From positions 1 through 52,998 of the forward strand of contig CAZSUZ010000007.1 in assembly GCA_964610165.1 (NCBI GenBank): a DNA stretch of 52,998 bases, written 5' to 3'. This stretch comes from MFZZ01 sp964610165 (GTDB lineage: Bacteria; Patescibacteriota; Microgenomatia; UBA1406; GWC2-37-13). This document shows, in pieces, positions 8,756 through 17,575 of this stretch (positions are counted from its first letter, which is position 1; each line of letters starts with the position of its first letter). The notes beneath the pieces are model-generated. The model was not told the DNA's origin, ran no database searches, and saw nothing but the letters and a program-made list of their open reading frames with translations. The position numbers were made by a program, and so were the translations under genes.

Positions 8756-10126
8756 ATGGCAGAAGGAAAGATATTATCTATTCGAGGAATTGTTATTGAC
8801 GTTCAATTTCCAGAAGATCAAACACCAAAAATATACGAAGCTCTTATCATTGAAGATAAAGAACTTGGCAAAATTACACTAGAAGTTGAAGCAGTATTGG
8901 ATCGTGGTTTAGTACGTACTGTTGCTATGTCTAATGTATATGGTTTAAAAAGAGGAGCTACAGTTAAAAGTACCGGACACCCTATTGAAGTACCAGTTGG
9001 AGATGCAATGCTTGGAAGAATAACAAATGTACTTGGAGAAGCAATTGATGAAGGCGAAGAAATAAAATCAGATCATAAATTACCTATTCACAGAGCAGCA
9101 CCAAGACTTGAAGAACAAGCAGTAGAAGTAGAAGTATTTGAAACAGGTATTAAAGTTATTGATCTTATTGCTCCACTTGCAAAAGGTGGAAAAGCAGCTA
9201 TTTTCGGAGGAGCGGGTGTAGGTAAAACAGTAACTATTCAAGAACTTATTCATAACGTAGCAAAACAACACGAAGGTGTTTCTGTATTTACAGGTGTCGG
9301 AGAACGAACTCGTGAAGGTAACGATTTATATCACGAAATGAAAGAAACAAAAGTATTAGGTAGTACAGCACTTGTCTTTGGACAAATGAACGAACCACCT
9401 GGTAACCGTTTACGTGTTGCTTTAACAGGTGTTACAGTCGCAGAACATTTCCGTGATGAAAAAAATATGGATGTTCTTTTATTTATCGATAATATTTTCC
9501 GATTTGCACAAGCAGGTTCAGAAGTGTCTGCACTGTTGGGAAGAATTCCATCTGCTGTAGGATATCAGCCAACACTTGCAACAGAAATGGCAGCATTACA
9601 AGAACGTATTACTTCAACTAAAAAAGGATCTATTACATCTCTTCAAGCAGTATTCGTACCAGCTGATGATATTACAGATCCAGGTCCTGTTGCTACATTT
9701 ACTCACTTAGATGCAACCATTACTTTGGAACGATCTCTTGCAGAACAAGCATTGTTCCCAGCAATTGATCCTCTTGCATCAACTTCACGTGCTCTTGATC
9801 CAACTGTTGTTGGAGAAGAACATTATCAAGTTGCTCGAGATGTGCTTAAAACATTACAACGATATAAAGATTTACAAGATATTATTGCAATCTTAGGTAT
9901 GGAAGAACTTTCAGAAGAAGATAAAAGAGTTGTAGGTCGTGCACGAAAGATTCAAAGATTCTTAACACAACCTATGAACGTAGCAGAACCATTTACTGGT
10001 CGTCCAGGAAAATATGTAACTATTCCAGAAACAGTAAAAGGATTTAAAGAAATTTTGGAAGGAAAGCATGATGATAAGCCAGAAACAGCTTTCTATATGA
10101 AGGGTACTATTGATGAAGTTGTCTAA
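8756..10126 (+). CDS. atpD: ATP synthase F1 subunit beta (catalytic)
   Basis: 456 residues, full length. P-loop GGAGVGKT near residues 150-157, GERTREGNDLYHEM with the catalytic glutamate region near 182-195, Walker B LLFIDNIFRF near 240, and the PALATEM-like segment QPTLATEMAALQERI. It catalyses ATP synthesis/hydrolysis at the alpha/beta interface. Its stop codon is 1 nt before the best atpC start. Confidence 0.98.
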   Translation: MAEGKILSIRGIVIDVQFPEDQTPKIYEALIIEDKELGKITLEVEAVLDRGLVRTVAMSNVYGLKRGATVKSTGHPIEVPVGDAMLGRITNVLGEAIDEGEEIKSDHKLPIHRAAPRLEEQAVEVEVFETGIKVIDLIAPLAKGGKAAIFGGAGVGKTVTIQELIHNVAKQHEGVSVFTGVGERTREGNDLYHEMKETKVLGSTALVFGQMNEPPGNRLRVALTGVTVAEHFRDEKNMDVLLFIDNIFRFAQAGSEVSALLGRIPSAVGYQPTLATEMAALQERITSTKKGSITSLQAVFVPADDITDPGPVATFTHLDATITLERSLAEQALFPAIDPLASTSRALDPTVVGEEHYQVARDVLKTLQRYKDLQDIIAILGMEELSEEDKRVVGRARKIQRFLTQPMNVAEPFTGRPGKYVTIPETVKGFKEILEGKHDDKPETAFYMKGTIDEVV

Positions 10127-10127
10127 T

Positions 10128-10538
10128 ATGAAACTACAAATCGCAACACCAAAAAAATTAGCAATAGATATGGACATAGATTCCATAACAGTGCCATCTT
10201 CAGATGGAGAACTTACTATTCTTCCAAAACATGCAAGTTTATTGTCTTTGTTAACAGAAGGAATTATTACAATTCGTTCTGAAAAAGAAGAACAGTTTAT
10301 GGCAATTGGTGGTGGTTATTTAGAAACAGACGGCAAAACAATTCATATTTTAGTTTCTCGCGCATATAATCAAGATGAAATAGATGAAGCAATGACAACA
10401 AAAGCTATAGATAATGCCAAGAAAATTTTGCATGATACCAAAGATAAAGCAGAACGAGATGACGCAGCAGCACTTCTTAGAAGATCTACAGTTGACTTAA
10501 AACTTCTTGGGAAGATCCGTCGTAAACCAAAATCATAA
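10128..10538 (+). CDS. atpC: ATP synthase F1 subunit epsilon
   Basis: 136 residues from ATG 10128, one base after the atpD stop; a longer frame using TTG at 10110 is less likely. An N-terminal beta-sandwich (SSDGELTILPKHASLL, about 24-39; IGGGYLETDGKTIHILV) is followed by a two-helix C-terminal domain (about 85-136). It couples rotor and catalytic head and can act as an inhibitor of hydrolysis. Last gene of the operon. Confidence 0.93.
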   Translation: MKLQIATPKKLAIDMDIDSITVPSSDGELTILPKHASLLSLLTEGIITIRSEKEEQFMAIGGGYLETDGKTIHILVSRAYNQDEIDEAMTTKAIDNAKKILHDTKDKAERDDAAALLRRSTVDLKLLGKIRRKPKS

Positions 10539-10641
10539 TCTGGTATACTACAAGAAATTGTAAGGAATATTCACTTATAACAATAATAAGATATTCTTAT
10601 TTGAGCTAGAAATCATTAGTTTTTTAATTTAGTATATATAA
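10539..10641 (+). promoter_or_regulatory. atpC-topA spacer with two possible -10 boxes
   Basis: TGG-TATACT (10541-10549) is an extended -10 near the end of atpC. A second, TAGTAT (10630-10635), lies 6 nt before the topA ATG in the leaderless arrangement. No gene or strong terminator is seen between them. Confidence 0.4.
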
Positions 10642-12801
10642 ATGGCATTAATTGTAGTCGAATCACCAACCAAAGCACGAACCTTTAATCGCATTCTTAA
10701 AACAAAAGAGTGGGGAGATCAATACTTCGTTTTTGCTACAGTTGGCCATTTTCGAGATCTTCCTTCAAAAGCACTTTCAGTAGATGTAGACCATGAATTT
10801 AAACCAGATTACGAAATTATGGATAAAAAGAATAACATGGTTGAAAAGCTTCAGGAACTTGCAAAAGAACATAAAAAAATTATTCTTGCAACAGATCCAG
10901 ATCGAGAAGGAGAAGCAATTTCCTACCATGTTGCATATTTGCTTGGCTTTGTTAGTGAACAATGGCCAGATTTTAAACTAGAAAAAACAGACAATTTAAA
11001 ACGAATTGTCTTTCATGAAATTACACCAAAAGCTTTAGAAGAAGCATTGCAACACCCGGAAGATCTTCGTATTGATTTAGTAAAAGCTCAACAAGCACGA
11101 CGTATTTTGGATCGTGTTGTAGGGTATAAAATTTCTCCACTACTTTGGAAAAAAACAGGTAAAAATTGGTTATCAGCTGGCCGTGTTCAGACTGTTGCAC
11201 TAAGACTTATTGTTGAACGTGAAAAAGAAATTGAAAAGTTTAGTACTGAACCATATTTCCAAATAGTTGCAGATTTTAATGCCGGTGAACCAATAAAAGG
11301 TAAATTGGTTTCTAAAGAAGGTAAATTATACGAAGTAAAAACAACAATTACCTTATTTGACGGTGATTACACATATACAAAAACAACCATTAATGAAGAA
11401 GGAAGTAAACAAATTCAAGAAGAACTAAAACAAGATTCATTCAAAATTGTTAATGTAACAGATGAAAAGGTTAATAGATATCCACCCCCACCATTTACAA
11501 CATCTTTATTACAACAAGATGCATTTCAAAAATTAGCATATCCTTCAAAATTAACCATGCGTTTAGCTCAATCTTTATATGAAAAAGGTATGATTACATA
11601 CCACAGAACAGATTCATTTAATCTTTCTACAAAGTTTGTTTTCGATGCTATGGCATATATTAAAAAAGCTTATGGAGAAGAATATGCACTCGAAAAACCA
11701 AGAGGTTATAAAACAAAATCAAAAAACGCACAAGAAGCCCACGAAGCTATTCGTCCAACAAAATTAGAACGTAAAGCTGGAGATAAAGAAAAGAAACTTT
11801 CACCACAAGAAAAAAAATTATACGAGCTTATTTTTAATAGAGCTTTAGCTACTCAAATGAAAGAAGCAGAAGTAAATCAGACAAAGATTATGATTGAAAG
11901 TTATCGTGGCTACCAATTTGAATCGGAAAATGTGCAGATTTTATTTGATGGTTACATGAGAGTGTTAATGCCAGAATATGCAAAGAAAAATGTAACAAAA
12001 CCAAATATTACAAAAGGAGATCCAGTTACTCTTGAACAAGTAACATCAGAAGCCAAAGACACAAGACCACCATATAGATACAACGAAGCTTCTATTATTC
12101 GTACACTTGAAGGAAAAGGTATTGGTAGACCTTCAACTTATGCAAGTATTATTTCTCTTATTGTTGATAAGCATTACGTAGAAAAAGATCGTCGATATTT
12201 TAAACCAACACCTCTTGGTACAGCTATTTGTGATTATCTTTCTTTAACATTTCCAGATATTTTTGATCTTACGTTTACTGCGAATATGGAAGATTCATTA
12301 GATGATATTGCTAATGGTGATAAAAAATTATTAGCTACATTACAAGATTTTTATGCTCCACTGAAAGAAGAATTAGAAAAGAATAAAGATAATAATGATC
12401 AAATTCAAGTAGCAGAAGAAGTGATAGATGCAGTTTGTGAAAAATGTGGCAGTGCACTTGTAGCAAGACATGGAAAGTATGGTAAATTTTATGCTTGTAG
12501 TAAATATCCAGAATGTAAATATATTAAGCCTAATTTGCGTTATGTAAAAGACAAATTCTGTCCTCTAGATAATGGAAGATTAGTTGTTCGATTTAGTAAA
12601 ACAGGTAAGCGTTTTTATGGTTGTGAAAACTATCCAACTTGTAAACATGTTCAATGGGCATTAAATGTAGAACCAAAAGCACCGGGTACTGCACCAGTTG
12701 CGGCAACTTCAGCACCAGCAGTTGCAAAACCTGTAAAGAAAAAAGTTGTCAAAAAAACAGTTAAGAAAACAACAAAGAAAGCAAGTACTAAAAAGAAATA
12801 A
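10642..12801 (+). CDS. topA: DNA topoisomerase I
   Basis: 719 residues. The N-terminal Toprim domain starts ALIVVESPTKAR and carries DPDREGEAISYH (about residues 93-104). The active-site tyrosine lies in GMITYHRTDS (about 315-324). Two C-terminal Zn-finger-like units follow (CEKCGSALVARHGKYGKFYAC and CPLDNGRLVVRF...GCENYPTC; the second has lost part of the Cys pattern). A Lys/Ala-rich basic tail ends the protein. It relaxes negative supercoils by a single-strand break and passage. Confidence 0.97.
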   Translation: MALIVVESPTKARTFNRILKTKEWGDQYFVFATVGHFRDLPSKALSVDVDHEFKPDYEIMDKKNNMVEKLQELAKEHKKIILATDPDREGEAISYHVAYLLGFVSEQWPDFKLEKTDNLKRIVFHEITPKALEEALQHPEDLRIDLVKAQQARRILDRVVGYKISPLLWKKTGKNWLSAGRVQTVALRLIVEREKEIEKFSTEPYFQIVADFNAGEPIKGKLVSKEGKLYEVKTTITLFDGDYTYTKTTINEEGSKQIQEELKQDSFKIVNVTDEKVNRYPPPPFTTSLLQQDAFQKLAYPSKLTMRLAQSLYEKGMITYHRTDSFNLSTKFVFDAMAYIKKAYGEEYALEKPRGYKTKSKNAQEAHEAIRPTKLERKAGDKEKKLSPQEKKLYELIFNRALATQMKEAEVNQTKIMIESYRGYQFESENVQILFDGYMRVLMPEYAKKNVTKPNITKGDPVTLEQVTSEAKDTRPPYRYNEASIIRTLEGKGIGRPSTYASIISLIVDKHYVEKDRRYFKPTPLGTAICDYLSLTFPDIFDLTFTANMEDSLDDIANGDKKLLATLQDFYAPLKEELEKNKDNNDQIQVAEEVIDAVCEKCGSALVARHGKYGKFYACSKYPECKYIKPNLRYVKDKFCPLDNGRLVVRFSKTGKRFYGCENYPTCKHVQWALNVEPKAPGTAPVAATSAPAVAKPVKKKVVKKTVKKTTKKASTKKK

Positions 12802-12864
12802 TATTTAAAGTTTGATTTATTTTACATTATCATGTAAGATAGAAAGGTTAATAAGTTATATTTT

Positions 12865-14523
12865 ATGGCTAATTTAAAATATATTTTCGTTTCCGGCGGC
12901 GTTATTTCAGGAATAGGAAAAGGCATTACAACAGCCTCGGTCGCCCTTCTTCTCAAATCTTCAGGTTACAGAGTTACTCCCATTAAATTTGAAAATTATC
13001 TTAACATGGATGCAGGAACTATCAATCCTATAGAACATGGAGATCCATTTTTATGTGAAGATGGTACAGAAGCAGACATGGATATTGGTACCTACGAAAA
13101 GTTTCTTAATACAGACATGGGTTCTGTTAATTTTGTAACAATGGGTAAGATTTATAAAACAGTTATAGATCGTGAACGAAGATTTGAATATAACGGAGAA
13201 GATGTTGAAGCAATACCACATATAACAAATGAAATTATTGATCGTATTCACGAAGCTGCAAAAAAGAATGATGCAGAAATTATTATTATAGAACTTGGTG
13301 GAACAGCAGGAGAATATCAAAACATTTTTTATTATGAAGCAGCACGTATTTTAACACTTCAAAAACCACAAGATGTAATTCATGTACATGTAAGTTATGT
13401 TCCAACTCCAAGTCATCTTGGTGAACCTAAAACAAAGCCTACACAACTTTCTGTTCGCACATTAAACTCCATGGGGATTCAACCTAACTTTATTATTGCT
13501 CGATCTGCAAAAATGCTCGATCAGCGAAGAAAAGACAGATTTGCATTATTTTGTAACATGCATCCAGAAGAGATTATTTCTAATCCAGATTTGGATCATG
13601 TGTATGAAATCCCACTTATATTTAGAGAACAAAAATTGGATGAAAAAATTCTTAATAAATTAGGGCTTCCAGTAAAAGAAGCAAATCTTTCAGAATGGAC
13701 AAAGTTAATAGATAAAGTAAAAACAAAATATGAAAAAACAGTTGAAATCGCAATTGTTGGTAAATACTTTGGAACAGGAGATTATCAACTAAAAGATTCG
13801 TATGCCGCTTTATTTGATGCTATAGATCATGCAAAATGGCAGGTGGGTGTTACAGTAAAAATGAAATGGATTGATGCAGAAAAAGTAGAAAAACAAGGTG
13901 TAGAAATAATTGGCAATCCAGACGGCATTATTGTTCCAATTGGTTGGGGTGAACGTGGTTCTGAAGGTATGATTACAGCAGCAAATTATGCGCGTGAGCA
14001 AAAAATTCCTTATTTAGGATTATGTTATGGTATGCAGCTTGCAGTTATAGCATTTGCTCGCAACGTATTAGGTTGGAAAGACGCAACAACAACTGAAAAT
14101 AATCCAAATTCTCCACATCAGGTAATTCATTTAATTCCTTCTCAAAAGGAACTTATGGAAAGAAGAGCGTACGGTGGTACTATGAGACTCGGTGGTTGGG
14201 AAGCGATGGTTAATAAAGATTCTCAGGCATACGAAATTTATAAAAAATATGGTGGACTTCTTAATGAAGATGGTTTAACTTCCGAAAGACATAGACACAG
14301 ATATGAATTTAATGATGAATATACAAAAGATTTTGAAGAAAAAGGACTTATTATTAGTGCAAGGTCTGTAGTTGAAAAGTTGGCAGAAATTATAGAACTT
14401 CCAAAAGATATTCATCCTTTTTATATGGGTACACAAGGACATCCAGAATATAAGAGTAGACCTTTAGCTCCACATCCATTATTTATTGCATTTATAGAAG
14501 CTTGCCGCAATCATTCTAAGTAA
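12865..14523 (+). CDS. pyrG: CTP synthase, divergent
   Basis: 552 residues, both domains present. The synthetase domain starts KYIFVSGGVISGIGKGITTAS. The Mg-binding aspartate region reads EDGTEADMDIGTYEKF where most enzymes have DDGAETDLDLGHYERF, and DPYxNVDPGTM is changed to ENYLNMDAGTI. The glutaminase domain keeps the nucleophile in GLCYGMQ and the His/Glu pair in HPEYKSRPLAPHPLF. It makes CTP from UTP, ATP and glutamine. A TTGATT-17-TAAGAT promoter at 12812-12840 would give a leader of about 18 nt without a Shine-Dalgarno sequence. Confidence 0.93.
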   Translation: MANLKYIFVSGGVISGIGKGITTASVALLLKSSGYRVTPIKFENYLNMDAGTINPIEHGDPFLCEDGTEADMDIGTYEKFLNTDMGSVNFVTMGKIYKTVIDRERRFEYNGEDVEAIPHITNEIIDRIHEAAKKNDAEIIIIELGGTAGEYQNIFYYEAARILTLQKPQDVIHVHVSYVPTPSHLGEPKTKPTQLSVRTLNSMGIQPNFIIARSAKMLDQRRKDRFALFCNMHPEEIISNPDLDHVYEIPLIFREQKLDEKILNKLGLPVKEANLSEWTKLIDKVKTKYEKTVEIAIVGKYFGTGDYQLKDSYAALFDAIDHAKWQVGVTVKMKWIDAEKVEKQGVEIIGNPDGIIVPIGWGERGSEGMITAANYAREQKIPYLGLCYGMQLAVIAFARNVLGWKDATTTENNPNSPHQVIHLIPSQKELMERRAYGGTMRLGGWEAMVNKDSQAYEIYKKYGGLLNEDGLTSERHRHRYEFNDEYTKDFEEKGLIISARSVVEKLAEIIELPKDIHPFYMGTQGHPEYKSRPLAPHPLFIAFIEACRNHSK

Positions 14524-14569
14524 AATACCTCTATACGAAATGATAGGCTTTATGATATAATACATTTTT

Positions 14570-15010
14570 ATGGCAAACTCAGTTCAATACAAAGAAATTT
14601 CTTTAACTATAGGTGACACAGTCGCTGTAGATTATAAAATTAAAGAAGCAGACAACAAAGAACGTATTCAGCAATTTAGTGGAATCATTATTAAAATAAA
14701 AGGTGATTCCGAATCTACTCGCATGATTACTGTGCGTAAAATTGCTAAAAGTGGTACAGGTGTTGAACGTATTTTCCCATTATCTTCTCCATTTATAGAT
14801 ACTATTTCTATAGAAAAGAAATCTCAATATAGAAAAGCACGAGCATACTTTATTCGTGATCTTTCTAACAAAAAGATGAGACACAAATTGTATCGTACAA
14901 TAGAAGGTCCATCTACTAAAGTAGCAGATAAAAAAGCTAAACCTACAAAAGCTGCTAAAAAAGAAGTTGTTGAAGAAGCTCCAAAAGTAGAAGAAACAAC
15001 AACCGAATAA
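14570..15010 (+). CDS. rplS: 50S ribosomal protein bL19
   Basis: 146 residues. The first 110 match bL19: GDTVAVDYKIKE, IQQFSGIIIKIKGDSESTRMITVRKIAKSGTGVERIFPL and a C-terminal RRAKLYYLR-like segment (RKARAYFIRDLSNKKMRHK), here split across about residues 20-108. A Lys/Ala/Glu-rich tail of about 35 residues extends beyond the usual 115. The extended -10 TGATATAAT (14553-14561) lies 8 nt before the ATG, so the mRNA is probably leaderless. Confidence 0.95.
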   Translation: MANSVQYKEISLTIGDTVAVDYKIKEADNKERIQQFSGIIIKIKGDSESTRMITVRKIAKSGTGVERIFPLSSPFIDTISIEKKSQYRKARAYFIRDLSNKKMRHKLYRTIEGPSTKVADKKAKPTKAAKKEVVEEAPKVEETTTE

Positions 15011-15024
15011 GACATGGATATGTA

Positions 15025-15053
15025 TTGAATTTTGCTACACACTTACATATATT
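15025..15053 (+). promoter_or_regulatory. Promoter of yraN, leaderless arrangement
   Basis: TTGAAT (15025-15030), 17 nt, TATATT (15048-15053), then 6 nt to the ATG at 15060. A well-spaced promoter with the transcription start predicted at the start codon. Confidence 0.7.
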
Positions 15054-15059
15054 TATGGT

Positions 15060-15461
15060 ATGGCTTCAAATACCTTTATTCCCCACCAGCCAAGGTTACA
15101 GCATATTGGTGCAATTGGAGAACAACTGGCAACAGACTATCTTATAAAGAATGGATTTACTATTTTAGATAGAAATGTGTACTGTAGATGGGGTGAATTG
15201 GATATTATTGCAGAAAAGCATAGTAAAGTGCATTTTATAGAGGTAAAGACACGAATTCATACAAGACATGGTATGCCTTATGAAGCTATTCGTATTCCTA
15301 AATTAACTCATTTAATGCGTGCCATTCAACATTATATTCTTTTAAAGCAACTTCATCGTTCTAAATTACAATTAGACGTTATTTCCATTATTTTAAATAA
15401 TAGCCATAGTATTTTAGATTTAAAAGTGTATGAAAATGTGCATGTAGATAGATTTTATTAA
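15060..15461 (+). CDS. YraN/UPF0102 endonuclease-fold protein
   Basis: 133 residues. It shows the family signature: GAIGEQLATDYLIKNGF (about 17-33), WGELDIIAE (about 46-54) and FIEVKTR (about 62-68), i.e. the E...D...ExK arrangement of the PD-(D/E)XK nuclease fold. The role is not settled in most bacteria; a Holliday-junction-resolvase-like or DNA-processing function is inferred from the fold. It has its own promoter and no ribosome binding site. Confidence 0.88.
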   Translation: MASNTFIPHQPRLQHIGAIGEQLATDYLIKNGFTILDRNVYCRWGELDIIAEKHSKVHFIEVKTRIHTRHGMPYEAIRIPKLTHLMRAIQHYILLKQLHRSKLQLDVISIILNNSHSILDLKVYENVHVDRFY

Positions 15462-15520
15462 CATAGGTATATACGTATAAACCCTCATTATTTCTATTAT
15501 TTTTATGCACTATCCTTGCG

Positions 15521-15550
15521 TTGGAAATTTTGTTATCTTTTTGTTAAAAT
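15521..15550 (+). promoter_or_regulatory. Possible promoter of tRNA-Glu
   Basis: TTGGAA (15521-15526), 18 nt, TAAAAT (15545-15550), ending 24 nt before the tRNA 5' end. Moderate match to consensus. Confidence 0.45.
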
Positions 15551-15574
15551 AGTATCTTGAAAATATAAACCGCT

Positions 15575-15648
15575 GGCCCCATCGTCTAGCGGCCTAGGAC
15601 ACTTGGTTTTCATCCAAGTAATCTGGGGTTCGAATCCCCATGGGGTCA
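15575..15648 (+). tRNA. tRNA-Glu(UUC)
   Basis: Acceptor GGCCCCA/TGGGGTC with discriminator A, anticodon stem CTTGG/CCAAG with loop TTTTCAT giving anticodon UUC, and T arm TGGGG-TTCGAAT-CCCCA. CCA is not encoded. The recombinase stop codon on the other strand overlaps its last three bases, marking the left end of an integrated element. Confidence 0.97.
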
Positions 15649-15651
15649 CAA
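15642..15651 (+). repeat. attL core candidate
   Basis: GGGGTCACAA overlapping the tRNA-Glu acceptor end; identical to 23275-23284. Confidence 0.5.
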
Positions 15652-17439
15652 ATTAGCATTTCTCGCCCCGAACTTCTGCGTAATAAGCTCTTGCAGTAAG
15701 TTCTGGGGAAGATTCAACTGAATATCAATTTTGTCTGGTATCAACTGATCTGCTTTTTTCTTTCCTGCAATACTATCTCTTTCTGATCTTGGTCTGGCAT
15801 AAACTACAATGCGATCTATAAGCATGGTCAGAAGCTCGTGCAATTCTTTCCTTGCCTCGTTGTCCCTCTCTGCATCTGTAAATAATTTGTCTATCGTTTT
15901 GCCATATTTCTGAGCGTAAAGTTCAAGACTTGCTTCATAACCCTTGCTTAGTGACTCTTTACTCATCTCAAAGTCAATCTTGTCAATTTCCTGACCACAC
16001 TTTGTCTCGGTATTTTTCAGCTCGTCTAAACGCCTTTGCAGCTCCAAATTATCAAATGCTCCTAACTCATGCTGAGAAAGAATGTTGGCTTTTCGCTGTG
16101 GTAGAGAATCCAGCAATCCTTGATAGGTCTTTCTCTGCTTCATTAGCCTATTGATATTCAACTTAGAAGAATCAAGGCTTTTCTGATACTCAAAAGTCGC
16201 TTGTGGGTTATTTAGTAGCTTTCTAACGAACTCAATCACATATGTCTCAATACCTTCTGCTGGGATGGGTACAACAGGACAGACAGTCGTGTACTTCTTT
16301 CGGTTCTTGCGATTGCATTGATAATGGTACGAATATCGTCTTGCTGTCCTATCAATCATATCTTTCCCACCAGTCCAAGACATTTCTGAGTCTTTGGTAG
16401 CTCCTGATTTGCGACAGGTGTCGCATTTTAGAAGTCCTGAGAGTAAATACACATGGCCTCTGTCAGTAATTCGGGTGACAGTCTTCCGATTAGAAATATC
16501 AGCCAATTTCTTTTGTACAAACTCAAATAAAGGTCTGGGGATAATTGGCTCGTGCCTGTGTGGAGATTCCTTCCATTCTGACTTTGGTAATGGCTTACCC
16601 TTCTTTGACTTACTGTGGTACAGCGTGCCGATATACACATCATCAGATAGGATTGAACGCACCATTTCCATACGCCAGAAAGTCAGAGGGTTTGTCTTGC
16701 GAGTTCCACCCTTGCGTTTGCCATAATGAACAGCAGATGCGTCTGGACTGAGTATTTGTTGCTCGGTCAAGGTATCAGCTATTTTCTGGGGAGTCAATCC
16801 TCCAACTGCAAACCAGTCAAATATCTTTCTGACAGTTGGAGCTTCTTCTTCAAACACCACCAATCGTCCTTCTTTGTCTTTCGCATAGCCATAGCGAGCA
16901 TTGGCTCCCATATACACTCCAAGTTGATTTGCTTGCTCTCGTCCTCGTCTGGTTCGATCAAGGATATTTTCTCTCTCAAGTTCGGCAATTACCCCCATAA
17001 TGCCAAGCATGGCTCGTCCAAATGGTGTGCTGGTATCAATAGACTCAGTGGCTGAAATAAACTCAATGCCATTTTCCTCAAAGAAGTCCAGGACATCCAT
17101 GAGGATTCGTAATTTTCGGGCAAAGCGATCAATCTTGAATACTGCCACTGTGTCAAATGGTTTCTGACCTTTGGGGGCAAGCATGTAATCTTCTTTGAGT
17201 TTGGCAAATCCAGGTCGTTCATCAAGTTTAGAAGTTCCACTAATCCCATCATCAATATACACATGACTATCACCTGCGAATACCATTGCTGGTTGTCCGT
17301 TTCTAAGCTTACCTTTGGTTCTGAGGATTGCTTCTACTGCTTCTCTCTGGGCTGGGATACCAAACTTATCAGCCTGATCGTCTGTGGATACTCTAATATA
17401 ATAAGCAAGCCTTCTTGTATTTTCCTGATTTCCATCCAT
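15646..17439 (-). CDS. Large serine recombinase (integrase/resolvase family)
   Basis: 597 residues. The N-terminal resolvase domain has the nucleophile Ser18 in YYIRVSTDDQ, then DGISGTSKLDERPG and FKIDRFARKL, with the long helix IAELERENILDRTRRGR. The recombinase domain follows (about 190-300) with a Zn-ribbon LKCDTCRKSGA...YHYQCNRK (about 340-385), and a coiled-coil segment lies near 420-500. This is the full domain set of phage- or ICE-type serine integrases. It would carry out site-specific integration at tRNA-Glu. A -10 TATACT lies about 50 nt upstream; no Shine-Dalgarno sequence is seen. The Zn-ribbon codons coincide with one copy of a 14-bp palindrome. Confidence 0.95.
   Translation of the reverse strand: MDGNQENTRRLAYYIRVSTDDQADKFGIPAQREAVEAILRTKGKLRNGQPAMVFAGDSHVYIDDGISGTSKLDERPGFAKLKEDYMLAPKGQKPFDTVAVFKIDRFARKLRILMDVLDFFEENGIEFISATESIDTSTPFGRAMLGIMGVIAELERENILDRTRRGREQANQLGVYMGANARYGYAKDKEGRLVVFEEEAPTVRKIFDWFAVGGLTPQKIADTLTEQQILSPDASAVHYGKRKGGTRKTNPLTFWRMEMVRSILSDDVYIGTLYHSKSKKGKPLPKSEWKESPHRHEPIIPRPLFEFVQKKLADISNRKTVTRITDRGHVYLLSGLLKCDTCRKSGATKDSEMSWTGGKDMIDRTARRYSYHYQCNRKNRKKYTTVCPVVPIPAEGIETYVIEFVRKLLNNPQATFEYQKSLDSSKLNINRLMKQRKTYQGLLDSLPQRKANILSQHELGAFDNLELQRRLDELKNTETKCGQEIDKIDFEMSKESLSKGYEASLELYAQKYGKTIDKLFTDAERDNEARKELHELLTMLIDRIVVYARPRSERDSIAGKKKADQLIPDKIDIQLNLPQNLLQELITQKFGARNANL
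16411..16424. repeat. 14-bp palindrome, copy 1
   Basis: GCGACAGGTGTCGC, a perfect inverted repeat about its centre apart from the central GG, lying in the recombinase Zn-ribbon codons. It is identical to copy 3 at 17958-17971 and shares the core GACAGGTGTC with copy 2. Confidence 0.7.
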
Positions 17440-17556
17440 AGTTCTGTACTGAATACCAGTAATTCTAAGTTCCTGGTGACTTCTCTCTATTTAGTATATT
17501 TTACTATTTTTAGTGAGAGTTTGCTATGAGTTGGTACAGAGTTGAAATATCAAAGC

Positions 17557-17570
17557 GAGACAGGTGTCTC
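17557..17570. repeat. 14-bp palindrome, copy 2 (intergenic)
   Basis: GAGACAGGTGTCTC, between the recombinase and the 17576-18220 gene, 5 nt after the stop of the latter. Same core and symmetry as the other two copies, with compensating A/T changes in both arms, which argues that the symmetry matters. Confidence 0.7.
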
Positions 17571-17575
17571 AAGTA

